Part shown: positions 6,916-14,009 of the stretch, piece after piece
Numbering within the stretch: the stretch's first letter is position 1
Layout of the letters: each line of letters begins with the position of its first letter
DNA from: Gemmatimonadota bacterium
GTDB lineage: Bacteria; Gemmatimonadota; Gemmatimonadetes; Gemmatimonadales; GWC2-71-9
Reading direction: 5' to 3'
DNA: 20,088 bases
NCBI GenBank assembly: GCA_003221825.1
Contig: QHUE01000118.1
Span: 1 to 20,088 of the forward strand
Position numbers and translations under genes: made by a program
Notes under the pieces: generated by a model
Database searches by the model: none
Told to the model about the DNA's origin: nothing
The model's input: the letters and a program-made list of their open reading frames with translations, nothing else

Positions 6916-8484
6916 TCAATGCGCCGCTCCGGCTCCAGGCATGCCCCTACTCCGATGCATGAGGAGCAAGAGCGGCAGCGACAGCACGAAGATCGTGCCA
7001 AACAGCAGGAAGAGCTGCTCGAACGACAGCACCCTCGCCTGCGTGGTCACGATCCCGTTCAAGAAGCCAATCGCCTTCGTCTCCGCCAGCGCCGGCAGTT
7101 CCCCACGCGCCACGAGCGCCTGCGTGATCGCGCCGAGCCGCTCGCGAGTGGCTTCGGCATACTGCGTCACGTTGGCGGCGAGATCAGCGCGGTGAATCGT
7201 GGTGAATCGCTGCACCAGGGTCGCCGAGAGCGCGATCCCGACGCTCCCGCCGAGCTGTCGCATGAGGTTGAACAGGCCCGTCCCGTTGGGAATCTTCGAC
7301 ATCGGCAGGTCCGCGAGCGCCAGGTTTGTGAGGGGCACGAAGATCAGACCGAGGCCCACCCCACGGAAAATCAGCGGCCAGAAGAAGTCACTCATCCCGC
7401 TTTCAGTCGTGAAGTGCGCATGCTTCCACATCGACAGCGCAAAGATCCCGACCCCGGCCGCAATCGATAGTCGCCCGTCGAACTTACCCTGGAGGCGGCC
7501 CATGAACGCCATCGTAAAGGCGCTGGCGAGAGCGCCGGGCAGAATCACCAGTCCAGTCTGATTGGCCGTGAATTGCCGCACATTCTGCAGATAAACGGGC
7601 AGGACGAACACCGTGGCATAGAGACAGACGCCAAGTACAAGTCCAAAGACCACACCCACGGCGAGCTGGCGACTCTTCAGAATGCGCAAATCCACGACCG
7701 GATGCTCCGTGTTCAGCTCGTGCCAGATGAAGGTGATCAGCGACAGCACGCTCGTGATCGCGAGCAGCCGCACTGACGGCGAGGCGAACCAATCGAGCCG
7801 CTCGCCGCGCTCGAGCATCGTTTGCAGGGCCCCGATCCCGACCGCCAGCAAGCCCAGGCCGATGAAGTCCACGCTGGCGGAGCGCTCCTGGTGCCGGGAG
7901 TCGTTGATGAACGACATCGTCAGCGCCAACGCGATCATGCCGAAGGGGATGTTGATGTAGAAGATCCACGGCCAGCCGTACATATCGGTGATCCAGCCGC
8001 CCACCGTCGGTCCCAGCGTGGGCCCGACCATCACGCCGACGCCGAAGATCGCCATCGCGGTGCCGTACTCTTCGCGCGGAAACTCCTCGTAGAGAATGGC
8101 TTGCGAGGTTGAGAGGAGCGCCCCGCCGCCCAGTCCCTGGATGATCCGCCAGAAGACCAGCGCCTCGAGCGAACCGGCATTGCCGCACATGAACGACGCG
8201 ACCGTGAAGAGCGCAATCGAGCCGGCGAAATAGCGGCGCCGGCCGAAGTAGGCCGACAGCCAGCCGGTGATCGGCAGCACGATCACGTTGGCGACGATGT
8301 ACCCGGTCGAGACCCAGGCGATCTGATCGAGCGTCGCTCCCAGGTTTCCCATCATGTGCGGAATCGCGACGTTCACGATGCTGGTGTCGAGCAGCTCCAG
8401 CACGGACGCCAGCGACACCGTGATCGCGATCAGATACTTGAAGCGATATCGGTCCGGCGCTGCCGGAAGCGCGATCGCCGTCAT
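6916..8484 (-). CDS. emrB: EmrB/QacA-family (DHA2, 14-TM) multidrug efflux permease
   Basis: A 522-aa inner-membrane transporter. It shows the DHA2 hallmarks: LLDTSIVNVAIPHMMGNLGA in TM1, GWLSAYFGRRRYF (motif A), RIIQGLGGGALLSTSQAILYE, and GVMVGPTLGPTVGGWITDMYGW (motif C, antiporter signature), with WPWIFYINIPFG following. Fourteen hydrophobic segments are consistent with proton-driven export of hydrophobic compounds. The ATG at 8484 directly follows the emrA stop (8485-8487) with no gap. With the EmrA-like adaptor and TolC-like channel it would form a tripartite pump spanning both membranes. The family is certain; the drug range is not visible. Confidence 0.95.
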   Translation of the reverse strand: MTAIALPAAPDRYRFKYLIAITVSLASVLELLDTSIVNVAIPHMMGNLGATLDQIAWVSTGYIVANVIVLPITGWLSAYFGRRRYFAGSIALFTVASFMCGNAGSLEALVFWRIIQGLGGGALLSTSQAILYEEFPREEYGTAMAIFGVGVMVGPTLGPTVGGWITDMYGWPWIFYINIPFGMIALALTMSFINDSRHQERSASVDFIGLGLLAVGIGALQTMLERGERLDWFASPSVRLLAITSVLSLITFIWHELNTEHPVVDLRILKSRQLAVGVVFGLVLGVCLYATVFVLPVYLQNVRQFTANQTGLVILPGALASAFTMAFMGRLQGKFDGRLSIAAGVGIFALSMWKHAHFTTESGMSDFFWPLIFRGVGLGLIFVPLTNLALADLPMSKIPNGTGLFNLMRQLGGSVGIALSATLVQRFTTIHRADLAANVTQYAEATRERLGAITQALVARGELPALAETKAIGFLNGIVTTQARVLSFEQLFLLFGTIFVLSLPLLLLMHRSRGMPGAGAAH

Positions 8485-9525
8485 CTAGCGCGTCTTGATA
8501 GTCGCGACGACGCTCATGCCCGGTCGCAGCGGATGGGCGGGGTTCATCGTCGTGCAGTCCAGCCGAATGCGTACCGGGATGCGCTGGACGACCTTCGTGA
8601 AGTTCCCGGTGGCGTTATCCGGCGGGAGCAACGAGAACTTCGCACCGGTTGCCGGTGAGAGGCTCTCGACGTGCCCGCAGAAGTGCTGGCCCTTGTACGC
8701 ATCCACCGTGATGTCGGCGGAATCGCCCGGCGTCACGTCGGCCGTCTCGGTTTCTTTGAGATTCGCGGTGACCCACACGTCCTCGAGCGGCACGACCGTC
8801 ATCAGCGGCTGCCCCGGCTGGACCAGCTGGCCCAGCTCCACCGCCTTCTTCGAGACGACGCCGGCGGATGGCGTGATGATCCGCGTGTAGGAGAGCTGCA
8901 AGGCCGCCTGATCGCGGGAGGCACGTGCCGCCGCCACGCGGGCGTCGGCACCCACCAACGCCGCCTGCGCGGACGCGAGCTGCGCCGCCGCCGCCGTCGC
9001 CGCGGCCCGCGCCGCGTCGAGCTGCTGCTGGCTGACGACGTTCTGGGCCGCGAGCGGCTCGATGCGTGCCAAGTCGGCCGTCGCCTTGAGGGCGTTGGCC
9101 TGCGCCTGCGCGACCGCGGCATCCGCCTGCCCCACGCGGGTGCGGCTGCTCACCGTCGCCAGGAGCGCCGCGAGATCCGCATCGGTCTGCGCGAGCCGGG
9201 CGCGGAAGTCGCGGTCATCGAGCACGACCAGCGTGTCGCCCGCCTTCACCGCCTGGTTCTCGACGACGCGCACCTCGGCGACGTAGCCCCCGACCTTCCC
9301 CAGCACCGGGACGATGTGGCCGTCCACCTGCGCGTTATCGGTCGACACGTGCGAGCGGCCGAACCACCATTTGCGCACGCCGAACACCGTCAGGGCCAGC
9401 ACGACGACGCCCATGACCATGAACACGGTTCGCCGCGAGCTCTTGGGCTTGGCTGCCGCAGCCGCCCGAGGTGCGGGTGAGGGCCGTGCCGGAGATTCTG
9501 TCTTTGGTTCCATCGTCGTTGCCAT
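8485..9525 (-). CDS. emrA: EmrA/HlyD-family membrane fusion protein (efflux adaptor)
   Basis: A 346-aa adaptor. A short cytoplasmic Ala/Pro/Lys-rich tail is followed by a single TM anchor (TVFMVMGVVVLALTVFGV). The first lipoyl half is VSTDNAQVDGHIVPVLGKVGGYVAEV, with VKAGDTLVVLDDRDF. A long Ala-rich α-helical hairpin spans roughly residues 95-205. The second lipoyl half is RIITPSAGVVSKKAVELGQLVQPGQPL, and β-barrel segments complete the protein (NLKETETADVTPGDSADI). ATG 9525 is preceded by AGGA at a good spacing. It links the EmrB pump to the outer-membrane channel across the periplasm. It lies 11 bp after the tolC-like gene and abuts emrB, the standard order for such operons. Confidence 0.94.
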   Translation of the reverse strand: MATTMEPKTESPARPSPAPRAAAAAKPKSSRRTVFMVMGVVVLALTVFGVRKWWFGRSHVSTDNAQVDGHIVPVLGKVGGYVAEVRVVENQAVKAGDTLVVLDDRDFRARLAQTDADLAALLATVSSRTRVGQADAAVAQAQANALKATADLARIEPLAAQNVVSQQQLDAARAAATAAAAQLASAQAALVGADARVAAARASRDQAALQLSYTRIITPSAGVVSKKAVELGQLVQPGQPLMTVVPLEDVWVTANLKETETADVTPGDSADITVDAYKGQHFCGHVESLSPATGAKFSLLPPDNATGNFTKVVQRIPVRIRLDCTTMNPAHPLRPGMSVVATIKTR

Positions 9526-9536
9526 TGTCCTATTCC

Positions 9537-10871
9537 TTAATGCAGGGTCCGCGCGCTGCCCACGGAGCGGGCCAACGCAATGCGTGCTGTGACTGCCGCG
9601 AAGCGCGCATCGATGTCCGCGTCACGCGCGCGGAGTAATGACGATTGCGCGTTGATCACTTCGATATTGCCGGCGACGCCGGCCTTGAACCGCTGGCGCG
9701 CCTCCGAAACCTCCTGGGCGGCGAGCTGCAGCCGATCGGTCGCGATCATCTGCTGCGCGACCGCAGACCGCAGGTCCAGCAGGGCGCCGTCCACGTCCGC
9801 ACTCACCTGTTCGCGCAGATCGCGAGCCCGGACGTCCGATTCCCGCACCACCGCCTGCTGCTCGGCCAGCCGGCCTTCGCGGCGGAAGCCGTCGAGAATC
9901 GGGAGCGTGACTTGCACGGCGACCTGCCGCGTACTGAGCGCGGACGCCAATGCCACGCCACTCAATCCGTAGTCGGCCTCGAGCTCGAGCCGCGGCAGCC
10001 GCTCCGCCGCGATCGCCGACGCCGCCGTCCGGGCCGCGGCGCCGCGCGCGAGCTCAGCGGCGAGGTCGGGTCGTGCGCCGACGCCCTGCGCGATCGCCGC
10101 GCTCCGATCCGCCGGCACGTCGGCCGCACCCAGCTGGGCGTTCAGTGTGTCGGTGAGCGTGATCGGCGTGTCGGGATCGATGCCCAATGCGCGGGCGAGA
10201 TCGATCCTGGCACGGTCGCGCTGATTGGACGCGACGATGAGACGTCCGGCCGCCTCCGCGAGCTGCGTCCGGGCGCGCGTCACGTCGATCGACGCGCTCA
10301 CGCCCGCCTGCTGCTGCGCCACCGCGAGGTTCACGAGCTCGGCCGCGAGCGCCGAATCGGCCTGGCGCGCGTTGACGACGGCTTGCGCCCTGGTCGCGCG
10401 CGTGTACGCCAACGCCACGTTCTGCGCGCTCGCTTCGATCACCGCCGAGCGGTCCGCTCCCGCCGCCGACGCCTGGCTCTTCGCGGCGCTGACGCGCCCA
10501 AGAGTCGCGAAGTCGAACAGCGTTTGCGTGACCCGCACGCGCCCGTCATAGGCGTCGAACGGACCGATGATCTTGGGGATGCCGGGGAAGGACAGGCCCT
10601 GGGCCTGCGTATTGAACGTCCGGCTCAACCACGAGCCCGAGAGCGAGAGATTCGGCAGCAGCCCCGAGCGCGTCTGACGCACCCGCGCGGTCGCTTCGTC
10701 GGCGCGGAAACCGGCGATGGCGACCGATGGCGGCACGGCCTGCGACTGGCCGGTCGCCTGGCGGACGGCGTCGGCAAATGAGAGGCGGAGTGGTGCCGGC
10801 GATTGCGCGCGCAACGGCGACGTTGCGGCGCATGCCAGCGCAATCACGAGATTACGACTTGCTGATGCCAT
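9537..10871 (-). CDS. TolC-family outer-membrane efflux channel
   Basis: A 444-aa protein with a cleavable signal peptide (MASASRNLVIALACAATSPLRAQ). It has two repeats of the outer-membrane efflux (OEP) architecture: long Ala/Arg/Gln-rich helices, for example LVNLAVAQQQAGVSASIDVT and RARTQLAEAAGRLIVASNQR, with β-strand segments near LPNLSLSGSW and LELEADYGLSG. The second repeat includes EVSEARQRFKAGVAGNIEVI, a typical TolC-family C-terminal block. As a trimer it would form the outer-membrane and periplasmic tunnel of the pump encoded downstream. Its ATG lies inside the tetR 3' end (20-nt overlap), so pump and repressor share one transcript. Confidence 0.93.
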   Translation of the reverse strand: MASASRNLVIALACAATSPLRAQSPAPLRLSFADAVRQATGQSQAVPPSVAIAGFRADEATARVRQTRSGLLPNLSLSGSWLSRTFNTQAQGLSFPGIPKIIGPFDAYDGRVRVTQTLFDFATLGRVSAAKSQASAAGADRSAVIEASAQNVALAYTRATRAQAVVNARQADSALAAELVNLAVAQQQAGVSASIDVTRARTQLAEAAGRLIVASNQRDRARIDLARALGIDPDTPITLTDTLNAQLGAADVPADRSAAIAQGVGARPDLAAELARGAAARTAASAIAAERLPRLELEADYGLSGVALASALSTRQVAVQVTLPILDGFRREGRLAEQQAVVRESDVRARDLREQVSADVDGALLDLRSAVAQQMIATDRLQLAAQEVSEARQRFKAGVAGNIEVINAQSSLLRARDADIDARFAAVTARIALARSVGSARTLH

Positions 10872-11487
10872 GCAGATAGAGATCGATATGGGTGTCGAGA
10901 TAACTGGCGACGTCGAAGCCTTCAGGCATACAAGCGGCGAACGCTTTGCGCGCGACGACGGCGTGCATGAGCGGTGACATGGCGAGCTTCGTCGCGACGG
11001 CCAAGTTCACGCGCCGGAACTCGCCGGCTTTGATACCCCGCTCCAAGACGCCTGACATCAGGCGATGGCCGCGGGTGACGACTTCTTCGTAATAGAAACG
11101 GGCTAACTCGGGAAAATTGCCGGCCTCGGCGATCATGAGCCGTGGAATGCTCGCGAGCGACGTCTCGCCCACCAGCCGCCAGTAGTCACGGATCAGTTTT
11201 TCGAACAGATCGCGCGCGCTGCCTGTGAAGGCTTGGGCGATCGCTTCGCCCTGGGCGATCACCGGAACGATTGTCTCGCGGACGAGCGCCTTGAACAGCG
11301 CTTCCTTGTTTTCGAAATAGAGGTAGATCGTCCCTTTGGTGACGCCGGCGCGGCGGGCGACGTCTTCCAGCTTGGTAGCGGCGAAGCCCCGATCGGCGAA
11401 AACCTCGAGCGCGGCCGTGAGAATCTCCTCAGGTCGCGCGCTCTTGCGACGGTGCCAACGGGGTTTTGCTGCAGCGGTTCGCGGCAT
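10852..11487 (-). CDS. TetR-family repressor of the efflux operon
   Basis: A 211-aa regulator. The N-terminal DNA-binding domain reads EEILTAALEVFADRGF, then KLEDVARRAGVTKGTIYLYF and ENKEALFKALV (about residues 18-70), a canonical TetR helix-turn-helix. The basic tail MPRTAAAKPRWHRRKSARP precedes it. The C-terminal ligand domain resembles the AcrR-like TetR_C type found beside HlyD/EmrAB pumps (RLMIAEAGNFPELARFYYEE). It is first in the operon and a 32-bp palindrome lies 10 bp upstream of its ATG, so autorepression released by a pump substrate is the likely control. The ligand is unknown. Confidence 0.94.
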   Translation of the reverse strand: MPRTAAAKPRWHRRKSARPEEILTAALEVFADRGFAATKLEDVARRAGVTKGTIYLYFENKEALFKALVRETIVPVIAQGEAIAQAFTGSARDLFEKLIRDYWRLVGETSLASIPRLMIAEAGNFPELARFYYEEVVTRGHRLMSGVLERGIKAGEFRRVNLAVATKLAMSPLMHAVVARKAFAACMPEGFDVASYLDTHIDLYLHGISKS

Positions 11488-11497
11488 TCAGGCTCCG

Positions 11498-11529
11498 AAG
11501 TTACTAACTGAACGGTCAGTAAGTAACTT
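11498..11529. promoter_or_regulatory. TetR operator palindrome upstream of tetR
   Basis: The 32-bp palindrome is centred between 11513 and 11514. Outer arms AAGTTACT/AGTAACTT and inner arms ACTGA/TCAGT match perfectly, and 14 of 16 base pairs are symmetric. The core (TGAACGGTCA on the plus strand) resembles the ACCGTTCAGT sites common in front of TetR-controlled efflux operons. It would cover the tetR promoter or start region. A TTGACT lies at 11548-11543, but no convincing -10 was found. Confidence 0.8.
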
Positions 11530-11544
11530 GGGTTCCCGCTGCAG

Positions 11545-12033
11545 TCAACCCCTCCGTCGGTAGTAGAGGATCAGGTCGGTACTCGGCGGCGTGACCCCGA
11601 GCTGCCGCAGGAACGTCACGATCTGGCCGCGATGATAGGAGGAATGGTTGATGAAGTGCCGAAACATCTGCCCGTACGTGTGGACGTATTCGCCGCCGCT
11701 CGAAGGCTTTACGAGCCGTGTGTCCTCGAGCCGGCTCTCGGGGAATGCGTCGAGGAATCTCCCCCGCTCCGCCTCGACCGCTTCCCACCGCCCGCGCACG
11801 TCGGTGAGCGATTTCAGATCGGTTCCTTGGGGAACGGTGGGATTGGGTTTGCCGACCCAGCGATGCAGCCACAACTGCTCGGCCCACACGATGTGCGCGA
11901 GCGTGCCGTGAATACCGCCATAGCTGCTCTTCAAGTCCCGGAAGTACTGCTCGTCCGGAAGCTGCGCGACCGCGTCGAAGATCGTGCGGTTCGCCCAGGC
12001 GTTATACGCGAACAGCTCGAGGAATTCGTTCAA
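11545..12033 (-). CDS. DinB-family (four-helix, putative metal/thiol-dependent) protein
   Basis: A 162-aa protein when started at the TTG at 12033 (NEFLELFAYNAWANRTIFDAV). That start overlaps the arsI stop as TTGA (12030-12033) and gives the usual DinB length; the frame's open extension to 12186 lies inside arsI and is not DinB-like. The three metal-binding histidines of the DinB/YfiT superfamily are placed as expected: H47 (GTLAHIVWAEQLWLHRW), H130 and H134 (HFINHSSYHRGQI). Members include thiol-dependent S-transferases using bacillithiol or mycothiol, and isomerases. As third gene of the arsenic-type operon it may act on thiol-arsenical or related adducts; this is inference from context. 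Confidence 0.86.
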   Translation of the reverse strand: MNEFLELFAYNAWANRTIFDAVAQLPDEQYFRDLKSSYGGIHGTLAHIVWAEQLWLHRWVGKPNPTVPQGTDLKSLTDVRGRWEAVEAERGRFLDAFPESRLEDTRLVKPSSGGEYVHTYGQMFRHFINHSSYHRGQIVTFLRQLGVTPPSTDLILYYRRRG

Positions 12034-12473
12034 TCGTGGCAGCAGGTGGTGGCGCAGCAGGCCTCGCCAGCGGGCCTGACCGCGGTCGTCAGCTCGGGCT
12101 GCGTGTCGCCGACTTTCACGACAAACACCTCCCACCGATAACCATTGGGATCGGTCACCCAGACTTTGTCCTGTAACGCATAACAACAGTCTGTGTTCTC
12201 CTCCTCAAACGTCGCCAGCCCCTCGTGCTTCAGCCGATCGGCGGCCTCTTTCACCGCCGCGGTCGATGAGACCTGGATCCCCAGATGGTTTAATGCTCCA
12301 GCCCCCGCCCCGGTATCCGCGGATGCATTCAGCGTCAGATTCAGCTCCGGCTCGGCGACATCGAACTTCGCATAGCCCGGTTTGAGCTTCACCGGGTCGA
12401 GCCCGAGAAAGGTGCGATAGAAGCGGACCGACTCGTCGAAACGCGGCGTATTGAGCGCGACATGAACTTTCAC
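12030..12473 (-). CDS. arsI: ArsI/CadI-family glyoxalase-fold enzyme (putative C-As lyase)
   Basis: A 147-aa vicinal-oxygen-chelate protein starting at GTG 12473, which overlaps the arsR stop as GTGA (12470-12473). The N-terminus KVHVALNTPRFDESVRFY is typical of the family. Candidate Fe(II) ligands are H4, H63 (LNHLGIQV) and E115 (GYRWEVF). The vicinal pair C96-C97 (ENTDCCYALQDKVWVTDP) is the arsenical-binding pair known in ArsI lyases. The tail has two more Cys pairs (EACCATTCCHD). ArsI cleaves the carbon-arsenic bond of trivalent organoarsenicals using oxygen; CadI relatives are cadmium-induced. The family is clear. Lyase activity is inferred from conserved residues and from the ArsR partner. 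Confidence 0.9.
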   Translation of the reverse strand: MKVHVALNTPRFDESVRFYRTFLGLDPVKLKPGYAKFDVAEPELNLTLNASADTGAGAGALNHLGIQVSSTAAVKEAADRLKHEGLATFEEENTDCCYALQDKVWVTDPNGYRWEVFVVKVGDTQPELTTAVRPAGEACCATTCCHD

Positions 12474-12808
12474 GACCGAGCTCCTTTCAGTGCGGACACC
12501 GGCACGAGGCGGCTGCGCGTGCAGCATTCCGTGTAGAGAAAAGCGAGCAGATCCTTGAGACCCACGGCATCGGCGCGGTAGCGGAGGAACTTCCCTTCCC
12601 GGGTCACCGTGACCAGGCCTTCGCGCTGCAACGCGTCGAGGTGATGTGAGAGGGTGGAAGGCGGAATGTCGAGCGTTGCCTGGATCTCCCCCACGACCAT
12701 GCCGTCGGGATGCGACGACAGCAGACAGCGCACGATACTGAGCCGAGCCTCGTGGCCGAGGGCGGCGAATTTGGGGGCGAAGCGCAGCGCCTGTGTCGTG
12801 GGGTCCAC
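12470..12808 (-). CDS. arsR: ArsR/SmtB-family metalloregulator with a two-cysteine C-terminal site
   Basis: A 112-aa winged-helix repressor. The recognition helix is in IPPSTLSHHLDALQREGLV (about residues 48-66), followed by the wing TVTREGKFLRYRAD. A vicinal pair C95-C96 sits near the C-terminus (LAFLYTECCTRSRLV). This matches the Acidithiobacillus-type ArsR arrangement, in which a third Cys a few residues later completes the As(III) site; here no Cys follows C96. The start GTG 12808 coincides with the predicted transcription start of a consensus promoter, so translation is probably leaderless. First gene of arsR-arsI-dinB, presumably derepressed by trivalent arsenicals. Confidence 0.92.
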   Translation of the reverse strand: MDPTTQALRFAPKFAALGHEARLSIVRCLLSSHPDGMVVGEIQATLDIPPSTLSHHLDALQREGLVTVTREGKFLRYRADAVGLKDLLAFLYTECCTRSRLVPVSALKGARS

Positions 12809-12812
12809 ACTT

Positions 12813-12832
12813 CGATTATACTAGAATTGTCG
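12813..12832. promoter_or_regulatory. Candidate ArsR operator overlapping the -10 box
   Basis: An imperfect 20-bp inverted repeat, CGATTATACT/AGAATTGTCG, is centred between 12822 and 12823 with 7 of 10 pairs matching. It covers the -10 element and part of the spacer of the arsR promoter, where an ArsR dimer would block polymerase. Assigned by position and symmetry only. Confidence 0.5.
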
Positions 12833-12842
12833 TAGTTGTCAA
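12815..12842 (-). promoter_or_regulatory. Consensus promoter of arsR-arsI-dinB (leaderless)
   Basis: On the minus strand a perfect TTGACA (12842-12837), a 16-nt spacer and a perfect TATAAT (12820-12815). The expected start is about 12808, the G of the arsR GTG. It is the strongest sigma-70-type promoter visible in the window and stands out in AT content from the surrounding GC-rich DNA. Confidence 0.85.
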
Positions 12843-12847
12843 GCGGG

Positions 12848-13659
12848 CTATCGGGCCGCTGCGAGCTCCCCTGCATCCATCACGGAATCCTTCACTTCCC
12901 GTCCCTCGATCACCTGCTTGTCGCCGATCACGGAGCCCAGGACCTTGGCGTTTTTCGCGCGCACGCCCCTCCCAAGAATGCTGTTGGCGATTGTGCTGCC
13001 TTCGATGGTGCTCCCCGCTTCGATCGTCACATTCGGGCCGATCGTCGAGCTCTTCAGCGTCACTCCTTCCTCGATCCGCACCGGCTCCTGGATCCTGACT
13101 CCCGACCCCACCTTTGCGGGCTTTTGGCCGCGTCCGTGCCGGAGTAGGTGCTCGTTGGTTTCGAGCAGCGTGTCCACCTTGCCGCAGTCATACCACCCGC
13201 CGACTTCGCTGACGAACAGCTTCTTCCCCTTGTCCACCATGTACTGGAAGGCATCCGTGAGGAAAAACTCTCCGCCCTTCCCCGGCGGACTCTTCAGCAC
13301 ATGTTCGATCCCATCGAACAGCGTCCGCCAATCCTTCACATACTGCAACCCGATGTTCGCGCGCTTGGAGATAGGCGTGTTCGGCTTCTCCACGATCTGG
13401 GTCATGTGGCCCTGCTTGTCCGTCACGACCACGCCGAAACGCTGGTAGTCCTCGACTTCCTTCGTCCAGATGATGCCGTCCGCCTTGGTCGTCTTCACGA
13501 TCGACAGATCGGCGTCGAACAGCGTGTCGACGAAGATCACGATCACCGGTCCGTCGACATACGGGCGTGCCAGGTTCACCGCGCCGGCGGTGCCGTCCAA
13601 GACCTTCTGCTCGATAAACCGCGCGGGGATGTCGTAATGCTTGGCATGATGACTTTCAT
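12848..13659 (-). pseudogene. Sugar-phosphate nucleotidyltransferase with deleted catalytic N-terminus
   Basis: The body is a glucose-1-phosphate thymidylyltransferase/uridylyltransferase-type protein (RFIEQKVLDGTAGAV, VIVIFVDTLFDADLSIV, VEDYQRFGVVVTD, FFLTDAFQYMVDKGKK, VGGWYDCGKVDTLLETNEHL). It ends in a left-handed β-helix of hexapeptide repeats. The nucleotide-binding signature (LAGxGTRLRPxTxxxPKP) is missing. ATG 13659 overlaps the cupin stop as ATGA and encodes MKVIMP, exactly how such enzymes begin. The sequence then jumps to KHYDIPARF in another frame, so about 65-70 codons (a length 1 more than a multiple of 3) are absent. An open frame from ATG 13672 (MDACHESHHAK, 274 aa) covers the rest but would give a protein lacking the active-site loop. 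Genuine deletion or assembly error. Confidence 0.82.
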
Positions 13660-14009
13660 GGCACGCGTCCATAGCGATCCTTGAGCCGCACGACGTCGTC
13701 CAATTCCGGCGTGGATGCTTCGAGCAGGTCGGTCACGACGATGGCCTCGAATTGGTGGATCTGTTTGGGAGGAATGTGAAACGCCTCGCCGGCGCGCACG
13801 CGCCGCTCGATCAGCGTCTCGTCCTGCTGAATCCGGAGAATGATTTCACCCGACAGCACGTAGATCGATTCATCCTTCTTGTTGTGATACTGCAGGGAGA
13901 GCACGTGTCCGGGATCGATATGCAGAATCTTCCCGACATAGCGGTCGGCCTTCGCCCAGATGAGCTCGTAGCCCCACGGCTTCTCTACCCTGTAGGGAAC
14001 GCCGCTCAC
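13656..14009 (-). CDS. Cupin-fold phosphomannose isomerase type II-like protein
   Basis: A 117-aa single-domain cupin starting at GTG 14009, which overlaps the ferredoxin stop as GTGA. An upstream extension in the same frame would lie wholly within the ferredoxin gene. It has the PWGYE block near the N-terminus (YRVEKPWGYELIW) found in type II mannose-6-phosphate isomerase domains. Likely metal ligands are H42 and E47 (SLQYHNKKDESIYVLSGE) and H85 (FHIPPKQIHQFEA). It may isomerise or bind a sugar phosphate and feed the nucleotidyltransferase that follows it with ATGA overlap, for cell-surface polysaccharide precursors. Standalone proteins of this type are often of unproven activity. Confidence 0.85.
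   Translation of the reverse strand: MSGVPYRVEKPWGYELIWAKADRYVGKILHIDPGHVLSLQYHNKKDESIYVLSGEIILRIQQDETLIERRVRAGEAFHIPPKQIHQFEAIVVTDLLEASTPELDDVVRLKDRYGRVP

Noticed and set aside
8671..9480. 269-codon plus-strand frame
   Set aside because: Antisense to emrA; Arg/His-rich, no motif.
9645..10781. 378-codon plus-strand frame
   Set aside because: Antisense to the TolC-like gene; Arg-rich composition with no signal peptide or family motif.
12034..12186. Longer DinB start giving a 213-aa protein
   Set aside because: The extra 51 residues lie within arsI, are Arg-rich and unlike DinB; TTG 12033 gives the family's normal N-terminus and a TTGA overlap.
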